Notes under the pieces: generated by a model
Databases searched by the model: none
What the model was told of the DNA's origin: nothing
What the model saw: only the letters and a program-made list of their open reading frames with translations
Program-made: the position numbers and the translations under genes
Shown here: positions 44,291-57,053 of the stretch, one piece after another
Layout: each line of letters starts with the position of its first letter
How positions within the stretch are numbered: position 1 is the first letter of the stretch
Assembly: GCA_013176395.1 (NCBI GenBank)
Contig: JABMLP010000031.1
Location: 248,001 to 312,000 of the forward strand
Length of the DNA: 64,000 nucleotides
Direction of reading: 5' to 3'
Source of the DNA: Venturia oleaginea
Taxonomy: Eukaryota; Ascomycota; Dothideomycetes; Venturiales; Venturiaceae

Positions 44291-45124
44291 AGAGTTAGCC
44301 GCAATACAATTACCAAAGTAAGCTGATGCCAAATCCGAACTCAAGTACATCATCTTTCCCATGTGTATAGGGTCAAGGAGTCCTGATTCTTCGTGTCTTC
44401 TTAATTATTCTACCTCCACTTAACATCAAGTTAACATAGTGTTCCTACACATATATCAGTACCATAGCAACCAACCCAATCCAACTCCATCCGATCCCCC
44501 AAATCACAAACAAACAAAAAAGACATCAACATACCCTTCATACATCCGCACCACCCATTCCTCCAATCAATAAACTCAAAAAAGTTTCCGCGCCCCGCCC
44601 TATTCGCAGAAGCCAAGTACGCATGTAACAGTTATCGACATCACGACAAGAAATCCAAAGCGTAATCTGACAATCGAGAATCATCAACAAGCGGAACCAA
44701 AGAGACTCTGCAAAGCACCCATATAATCTTACACGAGATAGGAACAAGGAGAGAAGACTTAGAGAAAATGAGAACACAAGTCGTCGATGATGCACACAAA
44801 AGGGAAGAAGACGCGACGCGAAAAACAGCCTCCCTGTCGGGTCCCTCCAAAGATTTATTACTAACCAATCTCCTCCTAGTGCCACAAATCCCGACTCTCC
44901 GCTCCATCCAAAATAGGAAATACTTTCCGATACTGTCGACTTCACACGAAATTCAGATATACGTTCATACAGGGAATCGAGGGCCCAGCGCAACAGGCGC
45001 GAAAAAGAACTCAAAAAATCATCATCTCATTGCTACATCTCATCATAACAACAAACAGTATGCAAAAAATCAATGTATCCTCCCCAATCCCCACCCTCAT
45101 CTCCTTCTCCCTCTCTTTCCCCAT
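44291..45124. other. Region between the cysteine-rich pseudogene and OSBP gene
   Basis: AT-rich, no credible gene. The open minus-strand frames at 44431-45014 have low-complexity translations. The part next to 45125 is probably the 3' untranslated region of the oxysterol-binding protein gene. Confidence 0.45.
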
Positions 45125-48100
45125 TTAAAAAATATCATCAGGGCCTTCCCACTTCCCACCATTCGCAACACGATTCCTCATCTTCCAATACTCGCCATTA
45201 AACTGCCAGTATTTTTCCCCAGTCGTCGGACAAGTCTTCTGCTCAAACCACTTGGCCTTGAATTCTTCACCCATCTGTTCCCTTATGCGTCTCGCAGCTC
45301 TCTGCTTCTCTTCCACACGATTCTTTTCCGCGGCCGCAAAGTCATACTCCCCATCTTCCATAGCGCGTTGATCTGGTCTCAACCTAGTATCAGTAGGCGC
45401 AATAACAGCACGCAATTTCTCGTTGATATCGTTCAGTGTGACCACAAACGGTGTGAGATTGAATGGAATCCCAGTCGGTCTCTCATTAGCCTGCCACACA
45501 AGGATAGCCCTACCCTCTCCAGCGCCGAGTTTGCTGTGGCCAGGATGATTGGGACTCAAGGCTGAATCCTCAAACCCAGGGGTGAGACGTGCGTAAATCT
45601 TGTCGTTCCAACGACCTCCCATACTCCAGCAAGTCTTTCCAGCTTTATCGCAAACCTTGCCAACAACTTGGAAAGCAGATCCTTTGGTCCAGCCGCGGGC
45701 TTTGAAGTCGAGGGTGCACACCTCCCCTGTAGTCCAGTTCTTTACTTCCATCAGCCCATAGTTATCGACTGTGGGATTGCCAGTGACGATACCAATGACC
45801 GAGGATGTGACTTTTTTCCACGTGTATAATTCCTCTCCACCACTGGAGGGCCTCAATTTCAAAAACCATGTGCCGAGTGGATTGATGTCAAAAGACTTTC
45901 CATAAAACTTGGACTTTACAGCACTCTCTCCATAGTAATCCCACCTGGCGCTTTCGGCCCAGGCGGCTCCAATGGGCGGATGGTGACTAACTTGCTCTAT
46001 GAAGAACCTGAATCCCTTATCCGGGCGGGCGTATTCGTATGTCTCGCCAAGGAGAGGGTTGAATGGTTTGGCGACACGGCCAATGGTGGAGGCATACTCA
46101 CTTGCCGCGAAAGCGGCAACGTAGACCATCCGTTCTGTAGAGTCGAGACGATCTGCGGCAATATCAAGGAGGTCGGTGTACTCCATATCTTCGGCGACAC
46201 GCTGAAGCAAGGAGGTTGGTTCGTTAAAGGAGACTGGCAGTGTCATCTTCGTCATATCTTTGCCAATCATGGATTTGAGGATGCCCTGTTGTCGATAATT
46301 AGCACAGATCCGTTGGCCTAATGATAATACCACCTACCCAAAGTCCGACTTTCGGTCGGTCATCAGCATCCATCTTCAATCGTTTCCTGATGCCATCTTC
46401 GTAGCCTCGGAAGCTAGGTTCAATTTCCCGCATCTTTTGTGTCCTCACATCAACGAGTGCACCGTCGATCGCAGGAACATCTTCTTGTGCCTTTAGACCA
46501 GGACTCGACGGCGGCATAGCATCCATAATCTCAACATCGCCACTGCCTACAGCGTCGAAGAACTCATCTTCATCATCTGAGTCGTCTTCGGGAACACCAG
46601 AAAGATCAACGATGGGCTTTCTTCGTACTGGAGCAGTTTCCAAATGCTTTTCGGACGTCTCCGTGAGCGCCGGGCCTGTAGGCTGACCTCCTGCCACGGC
46701 CAAGTTCTCCAGAGCCTGATTGAGAGCACGCTTCGTTCGTTTTCGCTTGTCTTCCGATTCTCCGATCTTCTGCTCCAGTTCTTCATGTTCTTGCACAACT
46801 CTGGCCATACTTTCTTCCCACATTCTTCTGACGTTGGCCTCTCTCTCGAGCCGATATTGCCAGTATGCGTCACGGTCACGGGAAATCTGGACTAGCTTAC
46901 CGACGAGGCCTTTCAGATTGTCGACCGAAGACTCGTATGCCGTCAGAGCTTGAGTGATCTTTGGGTTACCTATTGCGAGCTCGGGATTTGTTGCTCTCTC
47001 TTGTTGCAAAGCCACCGAAACTTGGCCTAGAAAGTCGAGTTGCAGCTTCACGGATTGTGTCGTAATGTTAAGTGCATCCTTGGTTTCGGGTTGTCCTGCA
47101 GTGCTGCTTGCTTCATCACCGTAGTCATCATCATCATCATCATCAACATCGCCTTCGATTGTTGGCTGAGCGCTTCGCATGTGGCCCAATTCGGTTCCTG
47201 AAACACTCTGCTCGTACAGACTTGGTTCGTCGTCGTCCATAGCAGCTGTACTGGGAGCAACGCTACCTGCGGGCACACCAAGAGTAGAGCCTGCTACGGG
47301 CTGCTTCAACATACTGCCTTGTATACTCGAGCCGTCGAAGTCACTAGTCTTCCGCTTCTCAGCTTGTTCCAGCTTTGCTTTTTTCAGATCAATGCTTTGC
47401 TGCTTCAAGCGCAATTCCTCCTCCTTCGCCTCATCTTTAGTGTACTGCATCGCGTTGTTCAACGCCCAGAACCAACGTTTTGCCTCCACTTCGTGATTGG
47501 CTTTAAGATTGTATTTGACGGAAGATTTTCCATGAATGTCGATTTTCGATTTATCGCTGGGGTCCATCTGGAGTTTTGCAATACGCATGTTGATGGCACC
47601 ACGACACGCCGAGCCGGCATCGTCTATTCACGTTAGCTAAAATCGATACACAGAGCTGCAATCAAAATACCTTGATTTTTGTAGTAACTCAAAACACCAT
47701 CTTCCAAGACAAACCATCTCAACTTCCATCCACCAGTGTAATTGGTCCACTTCTTCAGGTAGCCCTTCATCTCACGGCCTTCTTTGTTTCCGAGCGCGTT
47801 TTCAGCAGCGATTGCCCCCACTGGTGCTGCCGGAGCACTGCCCAGTATTGTGCGCTCTTGTATGCCTTGTCTTGCCTCGTTCGCGGCGGGAGATTTCTTC
47901 AAAATGGCACGGGTGCGATCGTCTTTTGTAACATCCTGAGGCAGCTTGCCCTTGCGATCGCGCTGGAATGGGTCTGCCCCATTGAGTAGTAGCAATTGTA
48001 TGAGCTTGATATCCCGCTTCCGTGCACCTTCGTGAAGCAGAGATCCACCTGATGCTTGAGTTATTGGATCGGTAGCCAATTGACCATCGTTGACGCTGAT

Positions 48101-48955
48101 TGTTGTCCTGACCCGAGGGTCTTTGAGCATCTGCTCGAGTCCATCATAATCAGCTTTTACGACGAGCTCGTGGATTTTTCGAACATCGGCATCCACAGAG
48201 AGTGACCGGAATAACTGCAATTGCTGAAAGATCTCGGGAGACTTTGCGACCTCAAGAGGGGTCTCGCCCTTGTAATTGGCCACGGCATCGTTGATTCCCG
48301 GCTGCTGCAGAAGCATGCGAACAACAGATGGTCGTCCCAATTTGGAGGCTAGATGCAATGGCGTATTCCCATCTTTATCCTTCGCGTTGATGCCTGCCGA
48401 AGGGTCTGCCGACGTTGCGATATTGGAGAGCACGAACTCTATCACGGCAGGCTCAGCAATCTGTACCGCCAGGCGCAGGATTGCGTTCTTGTCCGTGGTG
48501 CTGTTGTTGGCCGCAGCAGAAGCTGTTCGGCCAGACGGAGTCTCATCATCGGCATCCTTTATCGCCTTTTGTATAGCCGCGGTGTTTCCACTTTGCAGTG
48601 CCTGGTACAGCGCAAACAGCTTGACGGATTGTTCCAGTGAGGAAGCTTCAGGAGGGGAGGCTGAACCATCTTCCAGGTTAGAGCCCGCAATTGAAGAAGC
48701 CCCGTCGAGATCGGTGGGCGCAGATGTGGCAGCTATGGGATGCCGCTGGCTTTTGGGTCGATGGCTCAGATGTATACTGCTGCGAGTTGCGGGCGTAGAA
48801 GCGACAGACAGATTAGATTGGGAGGGGGATGTTAGGGATTCGGCATCTTCGCTGTCTCTTCCCTCCCCTTTGCTATGGCTATGACGTCCAAGCAGGGAGT
48901 GGGCTATCTTCTTGGACTTTGAGCGCTTATGCCCTTCTGGGGGGGTGTCTGCCAT
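45125..48955 (-). CDS. Oxysterol-binding protein, ankyrin-PH-FFAT-ORD type (Osh1/Osh2-like)
   Basis: Three exons (48955-47671, 47623-46338, 46285-45125) with 47- and 52-bp introns encode 1243 residues, close to yeast Osh1 and Osh2. In order: a Ser/Lys-rich N-terminus, ankyrin repeats at about 180-360 ([20 protein letters not shown]), a PH domain at about 395-488 ([20 protein letters not shown]), a coiled-coil region, an FFAT motif at 782-786 (DEFFDAV after an acidic tract) and the sterol/PI4P-binding ORD domain, starting near 858 ([11 protein letters not shown]) with the family signature EQVSHHPP at 954-961. Such proteins exchange sterol and PI4P at ER contact sites; FFAT binds VAP in the ER and PH binds Golgi or plasma-membrane lipid (family knowledge). 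The start MADTPPEG was chosen over upstream in-frame methionines because conservation-like sequence begins there. Confidence 0.93.
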
Positions 48956-49569
48956 GGTCGCTGTAGATGTAGGGGTTGGGCTGCACGTTCGGAGGAGATT
49001 CTGGTTGTAATAGGGAGTGGTTTGGAGGGAGTTCCTTCTTGTACCTCTGGATATGCGATGTGTTGTATAATCTATGTTTGACATAGCCGTATCCCAGTAT
49101 TCCAACGCGGCATGACGGTGCTGCGGGGGGCGAAGACCCTACCTCCGTAGCTGCTTCGCATCACGAATTCTCTCTTTCCGAGCCCCAAGTCTCACTCCTG
49201 CAAGTCGCAACACAGACACAAACTTCGAAAAGCCTCAATCGGTACGCGTCCGCACCGTAATCACTCTTGCTGGGACGATCAACCTTACAAAGGCAATTGT
49301 ATGGGCAGAATACTCGTTCTCCGCTCCTCTCCTGCAGTCATCCCACAACAAGCCACGAACGCGTACATTATGCTTTCTGTCAGGAACGGGTAGGACAGAC
49401 AAGTCACAGCCGAAGTACTCCGTAGATGAAAGTCAGACGACAGGACAGGTCAGACGGTCATCACTTAGACCAGGAACAGTCGTCTTCCCCTACGAAGCAC
49501 GCCTTCAATAGATATCTGCACATTATTAAGCCTAATCTAGCAACGTCTGCCATTTTGCATCCTACGCCA
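48956..49569. other. Intergenic between OSBP start and AA9 3' end
   Basis: Probably the promoter and leader of the minus-strand OSBP gene. The OSBP frame stays open to 49105 without clear coding character. No other gene seen. Confidence 0.5.
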
Positions 49570-50836
49570 CTATTTCAATAAACCCCACGACGGATTGCTG
49601 CCATTCATGTCCTCTGGGCAAGGATTCGCCGCCGTGCAACCGCCTGGACGGGTCATATTGGGGTTTGGCCCATCAGGAAAACCGTTGACCGAGTCGTTGT
49701 TCCTCTTGAACGTCTGTCCATCCCATTTCCATGCTTGCACACTTTACAAAGTCAGTTCAATTCGGATGGACATCGGATGCGGCTGGGCACTTACTACATG
49801 TTGTTGAAGTACTTGATATCATCGACTATTTTTCCTGTCGGCATCACAACCTCATATGGTTTGGGCTCTAGGACCGGTGCTGGAGTCGCTGGCTTGTAGA
49901 GCGGTGGACCGGGGATGGTATACTTCGTGTCGCCGCGGTACACGTCGTAGTAGATTCCTGGTTCACCTGGCTTGTATCCTCCCGGAAACTTGACGCCGGC
50001 TGGTTTAGCATCACCCTTTCCCGTCACTTTGATATTGAAACAGGATAGGAAGTGCTGACCATATTAGCTTGAAACTTCGAGAAGCAGAATAGTTTCTGGT
50101 CGCATTTTGACAAGACAGATAGAACACATCGACGTACCTGAGCACCCTTCTTCTTCGCGGCTGCATCCATATATCTGCTATTGTGAGTGGCGAAATGCAG
50201 AGTAATGATCTCGTGGCGGACAATATAATTTCCAGGTTTGATGTCATGAGGTATCGTAGCAGTAGTCACATTATCATTCGCCGTCAATACCTGTGTCGCC
50301 CACGTCTTCCCATCTGGAAGGAGTCCCAGCTCCGCGATTTTGAAGAATTCGACGTCGCTAATATTCACCGAGCTCAAGTCTCCGGAGTACGGTCCGAGGT
50401 ATGTCAATATCGGACCAAGATGGGTGATTGGCCATGTCGAGTGTCCGAAAACCAGTTCACTGCCAGCTCTGGCTTCTGCTTGCAACTGCGCTGGAACAGT
50501 ATTCGAACCACATGTGATATCAGGCTTGAGGACATTATCAGGTGCATATCTAGGGTGATTGCCGTACGATTGGCCGAACGCGATTCTCTTCAAGCCCATT
50601 GTTGTATCGACGTGTCTGGATTTCGGTCAGCTCGGGCTGTCACAACCTGTAGGAAATGCACGTACGGGTTGAAACCTGGATACCTAGAGGCAAGTCAGAT
50701 CATTGAGACTTGCTCGGTTCATTGCTGACCTTGCTCGAACTCACAGCTTGTTATCCACCCCGACCCACTTCGCATAACCATGCGCAAAGGCACCGGACGC
50801 GAGATTGAGCGTCAGCAAGATCTTTGAGAAGTCCAT
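49570..50836 (-). CDS. AA9 lytic polysaccharide monooxygenase, secreted
   Basis: Five exons (50836-50745, 50684-50667, 50615-50138, 50054-49795, 49741-49570) encode 339 residues; the four introns are 60, 51, 83 and 53 bp, and exon 2 is only 18 nt. A signal peptide (MDFSKILLTLNLASGAFA) ends exactly before His19, which becomes the N-terminal copper ligand (HGYAKWV). The second histidine is His102 (THLGPIL). HEIITLHFATH and Gln196 are second-sphere residues, and Cys72/Cys201 match the conserved disulfide. The axial position, normally Tyr in Q-x-Y, is Phe198 here (GAQHFLSC). AA9 enzymes oxidatively cleave cellulose or hemicellulose outside the cell with an electron donor (family knowledge). The C-terminal 60 residues lack a cellulose-binding module. 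Confidence 0.92.
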
Positions 50837-51610
50837 CTTCAAAATGAGCGAGGTGAGGTTTGCGTAACTGGCTGCAGTGTGCATGCTTTGCGATACATAG
50901 ATGCGCCCTCTTTTATACTACTGTCCACCGGTCCGATCTCTCGTACAAATCGGCGTCGAGCGAAGGGTCCGGTCACTGCTAAAGCCGTGGAATCTTGCGC
51001 ACACATGGCAAATCCCGTTCGGAAAATTTATGCCGAGTTCGAGGGGTGACTTGGCTAGATGACGCCGGGTGATTCGCACTCGTTACGCATATTATGCCCT
51101 TACTAACCATGCCATGGGCCATCTGCTTGTTCCTTTCCGGCACTCAGACGGGCAGCGTTCATTTTTCTAGCTCGTTCCTTACACTATTAAATGAGGATGC
51201 TATCAAAAAAAGCGGGGGACACGGTTAATCATCGCAAGGCTCCTTGTTGCAACGACGATGTTGCTACGGAGGTGGGTCACAAGCGGCCTCCTTCGAAGCC
51301 CCGTTGCTGATCTGTTCGAATTCTTCCTGTTCAAGCTCGATCTAGGCAGACCAGCCAATCACAGGCCGTTCAAGGCAAAATCAAGGTCCTTCCATATGGT
51401 CAAAAATCCTATGCATGGACCATCTTACAGGGGTGAAGTTCTCGACTTCGTTCGGAATCTACGGTATATAGTATGCCCTGCCGACCAATTTCCATTTGTG
51501 AACTATGGCTAAATATTCGGCAATTTTTTATTCTAGCCATATATATACAGGCTCAACATGAGCTCCTGAATTGTCGAAATATCAGGCTTTTGTCACATGC
51601 AGCCGTTACC
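50837..51610. promoter_or_regulatory. Divergent intergenic region of AA9 and fasciclin genes
   Basis: About 770 bp separate the starts of the minus-strand AA9 gene and the plus-strand fasciclin gene, so both promoters lie here. TATA-like words occur upstream of each (CTTTTATAC near 50910 for the AA9 strand; ACGGTATATAGTATG near 51461 and CATATATATACAG near 51540 for the plus strand). No third gene is seen. Confidence 0.5.
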
Positions 51611-52814
51611 ATGCTAGCAGCTCTCTTACTGTTTTTGGCAGCGCTCTCACTTGTGAGTACGACTACGGCCGAGTCTTCGCTCTTGGACATTGTCCGTAGT
51701 GACCCCGAATTGTCAACTCTTGCATCCATCATCGCCAAGACTGGCAATGGAGTCGCCAATCCAGGTACGGCCGATTAGGATCAAACAACGCTTCATGAGG
51801 ATGCTTAATACTTTCAAGACATCGAACCACGCTTCGATAAACATGCTGGCAACCAAACGTTCATGCTCATGGCCCCGACTAATGAGGTTAGTACTCCGTA
51901 CAATGGTCAAACACCAATTGATCAATCTTCAGGCATTTTCTCGTATCTCGAAGCCAGTCCTCGCTCAACTCTCAGTACCCTTAAATTACCCTCTGTTGCT
52001 TTCGCTCTTACGCCATCACTTCATCGAAAGCGACAACATGAAATCACTTGTTTCGGATCTATCACCAGCAACCAAGTCTAAAGACGTCAAGACCATCACT
52101 GCGACATCGTCTGAGGGATATCCAATGGTCTTCGGCATCCAAGAAGGCACAGATTATATCAACAACACATATTACACAGTTCCTTTTGCTGCTAAGTCAT
52201 CAATCAAAGCCTCCAATGGTCTGCTTCAGAAGATCAATCGTGTACTCGATCCCTATGCCTCAACTTTCGATGTCTCGCCAAATACCACCAACGTCGCGCC
52301 GACCGTCATCGATAAAACTCCTCGACAGGAGGATAAAACGATGACCGACCTCGTCAACGCAGAGCCCGAATTGAAGCTCTGGAAAGAAGCAATGAACACC
52401 GTCCTCTTCGCAATCATGAAGCGACTCGGTGACCGTCGAGGAGCAGAAGGCGGCGCCTGCAAAACTCCCCAACCCTTCGCCATGCTACCGATTAACTCCG
52501 CCATCACCGCTCTCCCAGACAAGTACATGGACACATTGAAGGCGCCCTTCAATTTCGCGCTGGCGTCGCATATCCTCGCCTGGAGTGTTTCTGTTCCTAC
52601 GTGTGCGAACTTCGATGATATCAAGGCGAAGATTAAGTCCGAGGGTGCTTTTCGGATTCATTCGCATCGGGCGGAGTTGAATCTGACGATCACGGAGGTG
52701 GATGGGGTTATGAGGGTTAATAATGCGAAGGTGCTTGTGGCGAATCGGTGTGCGGGGAATGGGTGTATTTGGATGATTGATAGGCTTGTTGATCCGACGT
52801 GGAATTTGTTTTGA
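51611..52814 (+). CDS. Secreted fasciclin (FAS1)-domain protein
   Basis: Three exons (51611-51764, 51819-51886, 51933-52814) with 54- and 46-bp introns give 367 residues. It starts with a signal peptide (MLAALLLFLAALSLVSTTTA) followed by SSLLDIVRSDPELSTLASII, the first helix of a FAS1 domain. QTFMLMAPTNEAF matches the FAS1 H1 box (TxFAPTNxAF). A second FAS1-like region near the C-terminus has FRIHSHRAELNLTITEVDGV and VNNAKVLVANRCAGNGCIW. FAS1 proteins act in cell adhesion at the cell surface. No GPI signal or terminal transmembrane helix is evident, so it is probably secreted or wall-bound. The gene is divergent from the AA9 gene. Confidence 0.75.
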
Positions 52815-53506
52815 GTAGGTGAGATTTGGCTTTTGGTAGAACCGTAGAATAGTTTTTAATGAGGATGCTGCTTATCTTTTTCGAAAGCACTGGGTAACGG
52901 TGAACGTGAGTGTAATAGATTGGAACGAACAACCTATCTCATACTCATATTTTCCTTTCCTCTACAACATCAACCTCAAATCCTAACCCATTATTTTCTC
53001 ACAATCCTCTCAAGCCCACATTCGCCCCCAGCAAAGATACTCCTGTCCGCAACCAAAAATCACGTGCAGCGGACAACAAAGATCCGTCCGAACTCCACGC
53101 CTCCACGCTTCGACCAAGTTCTCGCCCTGTTGCATTACACGCTGCACCATAACGTCATACCCACCTAAACGCGTTATCTATAACAATTCAGACAACGGCC
53201 AAACCAACTTGTTTCCAGCCGTGGCCATGCGGTTGGCCATCGTCGCTTATGACTGGTACGCCAACGACTGACATCCTGACCATCGGCCGTTCCTTGGTTA
53301 TAGTGGGCTCAAAACTCAACGCGATGGAGCCCAACCTAGTCAGACGGTTGTATAAGAGGTTGGGTTTGCCTTGTTTTGGTGGGAGAGATACGGACGGCTT
53401 GATTTCGGGATATTTGTAGATTCTGTTATTCTTGCTTGAGAGTGTCGTTTTGGTCTTCTTCTGCCAGTAGCTTTTTATCTGGACGTATTTTTGAGGGGTT
53501 GCAGGT
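52815..53506. other. Intergenic between fasciclin and alpha-amylase genes
   Basis: Contains the 3' flank of the fasciclin gene and the amylase promoter. CGGTTGTATAAGAGG near 53345 contains a TATA-like word (TATAAG) about 160 bp before the amylase ATG. No other gene seen. Confidence 0.45.
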
Positions 53507-55154
53507 ATGGGTGAGCAAGGTTTGTGGATAAGGACTCATGTGGAAGCTTCTGATTACTGATGTATGTATAGAACAGAAACCCACTCCGGGTAATGCCACC
53601 CTTCTTCAAGGCTTCGAATGGAACGTCCCAGCCGACGGAAAGCATTACCAACGTCTCCTCTCCACAATCGAAAACCTCAGCAAAGTAGGCATAAACAACG
53701 TTTGGCTCCCACCAGGATGCAAAGCAAGTGGCCCTGAAGGCAACGGCTACGATATCTATGATCTCTACGACCTCGGCGAGTTTGATCAGAAGGGAGGCAA
53801 GGCTACAAAATGGGGCACAAAAGACGAGTTGATGGAATTGAGCAAAAAGGCTAAGGATGTTGGTATTGGATTATACTGGGATGCTGTGCTGAACCACAAA
53901 GCTTCTGCGGACAACAAGGAGAAGTGTATGGCTGTTGAAGTCGATCCTGATAATCGCATGAAAGAGATTGGAGAACCGTATGAGATTGAGGGTTGGTTGG
54001 GCTTTGATTTCCCGGGCCGTGGAGACACGTACTCGGATTTCAAGTGGCATTGGTATCATTTCTCTGGCACCGATTATAATGCTGCGAATGAGAAGACTGC
54101 CATCTACAAGATTGTGGGCGACAACAAGAGATGGAGTGAGTCTGTTGGCAACGAGGGCGGAAACGCTGATTACATGATGTTTGCTGACATCGATTACCAC
54201 CACGACGATGTCATTGCCGATGTCAAGAAATGGGGTATCTGGATCACCAAAGAGCTTGGTCTCAAAGGTTTCAGAATGGATGCCGTTCAGCACTTCTCTG
54301 AACGCTTCACAGCTGATTGGATCGAGACTTTGCGTAAAGAGTGTGGTGATGACATCTTCTGCGTCGGCGAGTTTTGGTCTGGAGAAGTTGATCAATTGAC
54401 TGAATGGCTTGGAATGATGGACCACAAGTTCAGTGTCTTCGACGCACCTCTCCTTTACAACTTCCACAACATCTCCACCAGCGAGAATGCCGATATACGC
54501 AAGGTCTTTGACAAGTCTTTGGTGCAAGTCGAGCCTGTCAACGCAGTCACTGGTAAGTAGATTGACTATTGGTAGGTCATTGAGTAAAGGCTAACAAGAC
54601 TAGTCGTCATGAATCACGATACCCAACCCGGACAAACCGTCGCGACTCCCATCGAAGGCTTCTTCAAGCCCCTTGCTTATACACTCATCCTCCTACGCAA
54701 AGAAGGTTACCCTTCAGTATTTTATGGCGACCTCTACGGTATGAAAGGACGAGGCGATGATGCGCCGGCAGAACCACCAGCTTGTGGTGGCAAGCTTGCT
54801 GACATGATCCTCGCTCGTAAACTTTACGCATACGGTGACCAAGAAGATTTCTTCGAGGAGCCAAATTGCATCGGATGGTCTCGCAAAGGTACCTGGGACA
54901 GGCCTGATGGATGCGCTGTCGTTCTGTCGAATGCTGGTCCTGGCCAACGAAGGATGAACGTTGGCACGATACACAAGGGTGAAGTCTGGACTGATGTCCT
55001 GGAATGGAGCAAAGAGGAGGTTACCATTGATGAGGAGGGATGGGGTGTTTTCAGTTGCCCTGGAATCAGTTGTGCGATTTATGTGAACAAGGAGGCGAAG
55101 GGGCGGGATCAATTCCCTACGAACTTTGATTCGGATATTTACAAGATTTGTTAG
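53507..55154 (+). CDS. Intracellular alpha-amylase, GH13 family
   Basis: Three exons: 53507-53519 (only 13 nt, ATGGGTGAGCAAG), 53572-54552 and 54604-55154, with 52- and 51-bp introns, giving 514 residues. The tiny first exon is inferred from a GTTTGT...TATAG intron that yields a clean start without a signal peptide. The catalytic triad is visible: nucleophile Asp241 (GFRMDAVQH), acid/base Glu271 (FCVGEFW) and transition-state Asp337 (VMNHDTQPGQ). NATLLQGFEWNVPADGKHY is the first strand of the barrel, and VFYGDLYG lies near its end. This sequence type corresponds to cytosolic fungal amylases of the bacterial-like GH13_5 group, some of which support alpha-glucan synthesis (family knowledge). 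It cleaves alpha-1,4-glucans. The length is typical. Confidence 0.93.
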
Positions 55155-57053
55155 ATGCTTGGGATTGGATAGAATGTCTTTGGTTGTGAGTAGAACTCGG
55201 GTCGGGACACAGGACGCGCTGACATTGGGTAGAGAATTATGACTCGGAGTAAGGTTTCGTTAGACCAATGATAGCGAATCTTACATGATTATTTTTATTT
55301 TGTTCGACTTGCACTCTTCGGAATCTAGTATAACTTCTTTCAATCAACTTTACAACATCAACTTTTTCGATTTCAATCATCACCACCTTCTATCCCCTCA
55401 AAAGTAAGGGATCAACAACAAGCTGAAGCAAACCATGATTAAACTCTGGAAAAATTCCCTATAGCGGATTACCATGCACGCTCACAGATAGGTGTGTAAG
55501 ATGATCCACTTTGATGTATCCGTGCTAAGAAACGTTATATTATGCCTGCCGCCCTTTTGGAGAACTTCGGTAGGTACTCCATTAAAGGCTTTGCTACTTT
55601 ATCAAGCAGCAATCAATGGTAAATCAAACGCCATATCTCTGAGCTGTTAATCAGACATGATGACGGTCCACTTTGAATGGTTGTAAACTACGAACCCATC
55701 CGACGGAGCGCAAAGAATATCTCCATTTGTTCAATCCGATCGAGGTCCTTAATAGACTCGTTTCTCACCGCTGGATTTGCGACCGGGCTCAGTTTTTCGG
55801 TACTTAGGTTCTGTGTTTTTGTCCTGGGGCGAGGTATCGTTTGCAGCTGTACTGTAGTCTGGTTCTGTCTTGCTGTTGTTCTTTGAGGGCACGTGAGGTA
55901 TGTGAGATATGTTTATCGGGAGCATTTCTGACAGGTGTAGGTTTGAGAGGTTGGTGAGCCGGTTTTTGATGTTGGCGAAGGGTTTTGTTGCGTGTTGTTT
56001 TTTGGGGAGGCGGTGCGCCTTGGGGGAATGGGTTGGCGGGTTTGAGGGGGGTTGGGGCTGTTCATTTTGCTTTGATGGGGGCGTGTGGGCGCGGAGGAGC
56101 ATAGAGGTGAGTAGAAGGTTTATTTAGGTATGTGAGAGGCCTTTTGTGGGATTGTATTGTGTTCACCTATGCTGATTTTTGGTGCTATTCAGCTTGTTAT
56201 TGTGTTGAGAGTTGAGTATTTTCCATAGCACGTTTTTGAGCCCTGCGGTTATTCTGAAGGTGAGATGGCGAGATGGATTGGAGCACTGTGGACAGACTAT
56301 GCTACGGCATCTTTCCAATCGTCGACCGCACTCTCATTTGCCTGCTCGTCGCCATTGTGGACGCGTAACGATGGATCTTATTGGCTGGGAAACATCAGAG
56401 CCTTGGATGTAGACTGTTTACTTTTCATCTGAGGAGAGTCATGCTAACTTTTGTTTAGTGCGGGTACTGTGGGCGTATGCTTTGTAGTTGCTCTTTCCTC
56501 GGCAAATTCTTTCGACGCCAGACAACATATGCTGCAGGTGGGAGTAGCATAGCTTTCGTTGCTGGGAGCTCAGACGCTCGAAGCACTGAAAATGGCGATA
56601 GACCACGAAGACCTTCCTGAATGTGTATCGTGCCGCGGAATAAGAATGGCACCGTGAAAACTCCATTCAGCAAACCTATGTCTTTATCAATGACTCCTCG
56701 TAGTGCTGCTGTTTTGTCCGGACATCCTGTCTCAGCGTATGCATGACCCCGATTTATTCAGGATGCTTTCAACCTCCCTTCCTTCGTTGTTTCTAGCCGA
56801 AAGGGTCGAACTGTATGGCAACCACGCTGGAGTATCCAGCACTGGATTGAACAATATTTATCGACTCAGATTCCGATTTTGACTCAGACTTCCTTTCCAC
56901 CACAAACAAACAACTCTTGGTTTTACATCGATCTTCTATCCACATTACTCTTACATCTCATACCGTTGAGCCGGCTAGCCTCATAGCGTACATTCTTCTC
57001 TTCTGTTTTCCCCAGCCCCCGTCGCTACCTTTTTCCATTGCAGCTACGATAAC
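55155..57053. other. No gene seen
   Basis: About 1.9 kb without a convincing gene. G/T-rich sequence at 55780-56100 gives long but low-complexity frames on both strands. The end (56880-57053) is pyrimidine-rich and is probably the leader of the Argonaute pseudogene. Confidence 0.45.

Noticed and set aside
44768..45565. 265-codon plus-strand frame
   Set aside because: It overlaps the 3' end and ORD-domain exon of the oxysterol-binding protein gene on the other strand and has no protein-like pattern.
48276..48884. 202-codon plus-strand frame
   Set aside because: Antisense of the ankyrin-repeat exon of the oxysterol-binding protein.
54714..55112. Minus-strand frames inside the amylase gene, also at 53871-54527
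   Set aside because: Antisense shadows of a confidently assigned GH13 coding sequence.
55749..56127. Overlapping frames on both strands in G/T-rich sequence
   Set aside because: Open only because of biased base composition; no recognisable motif.
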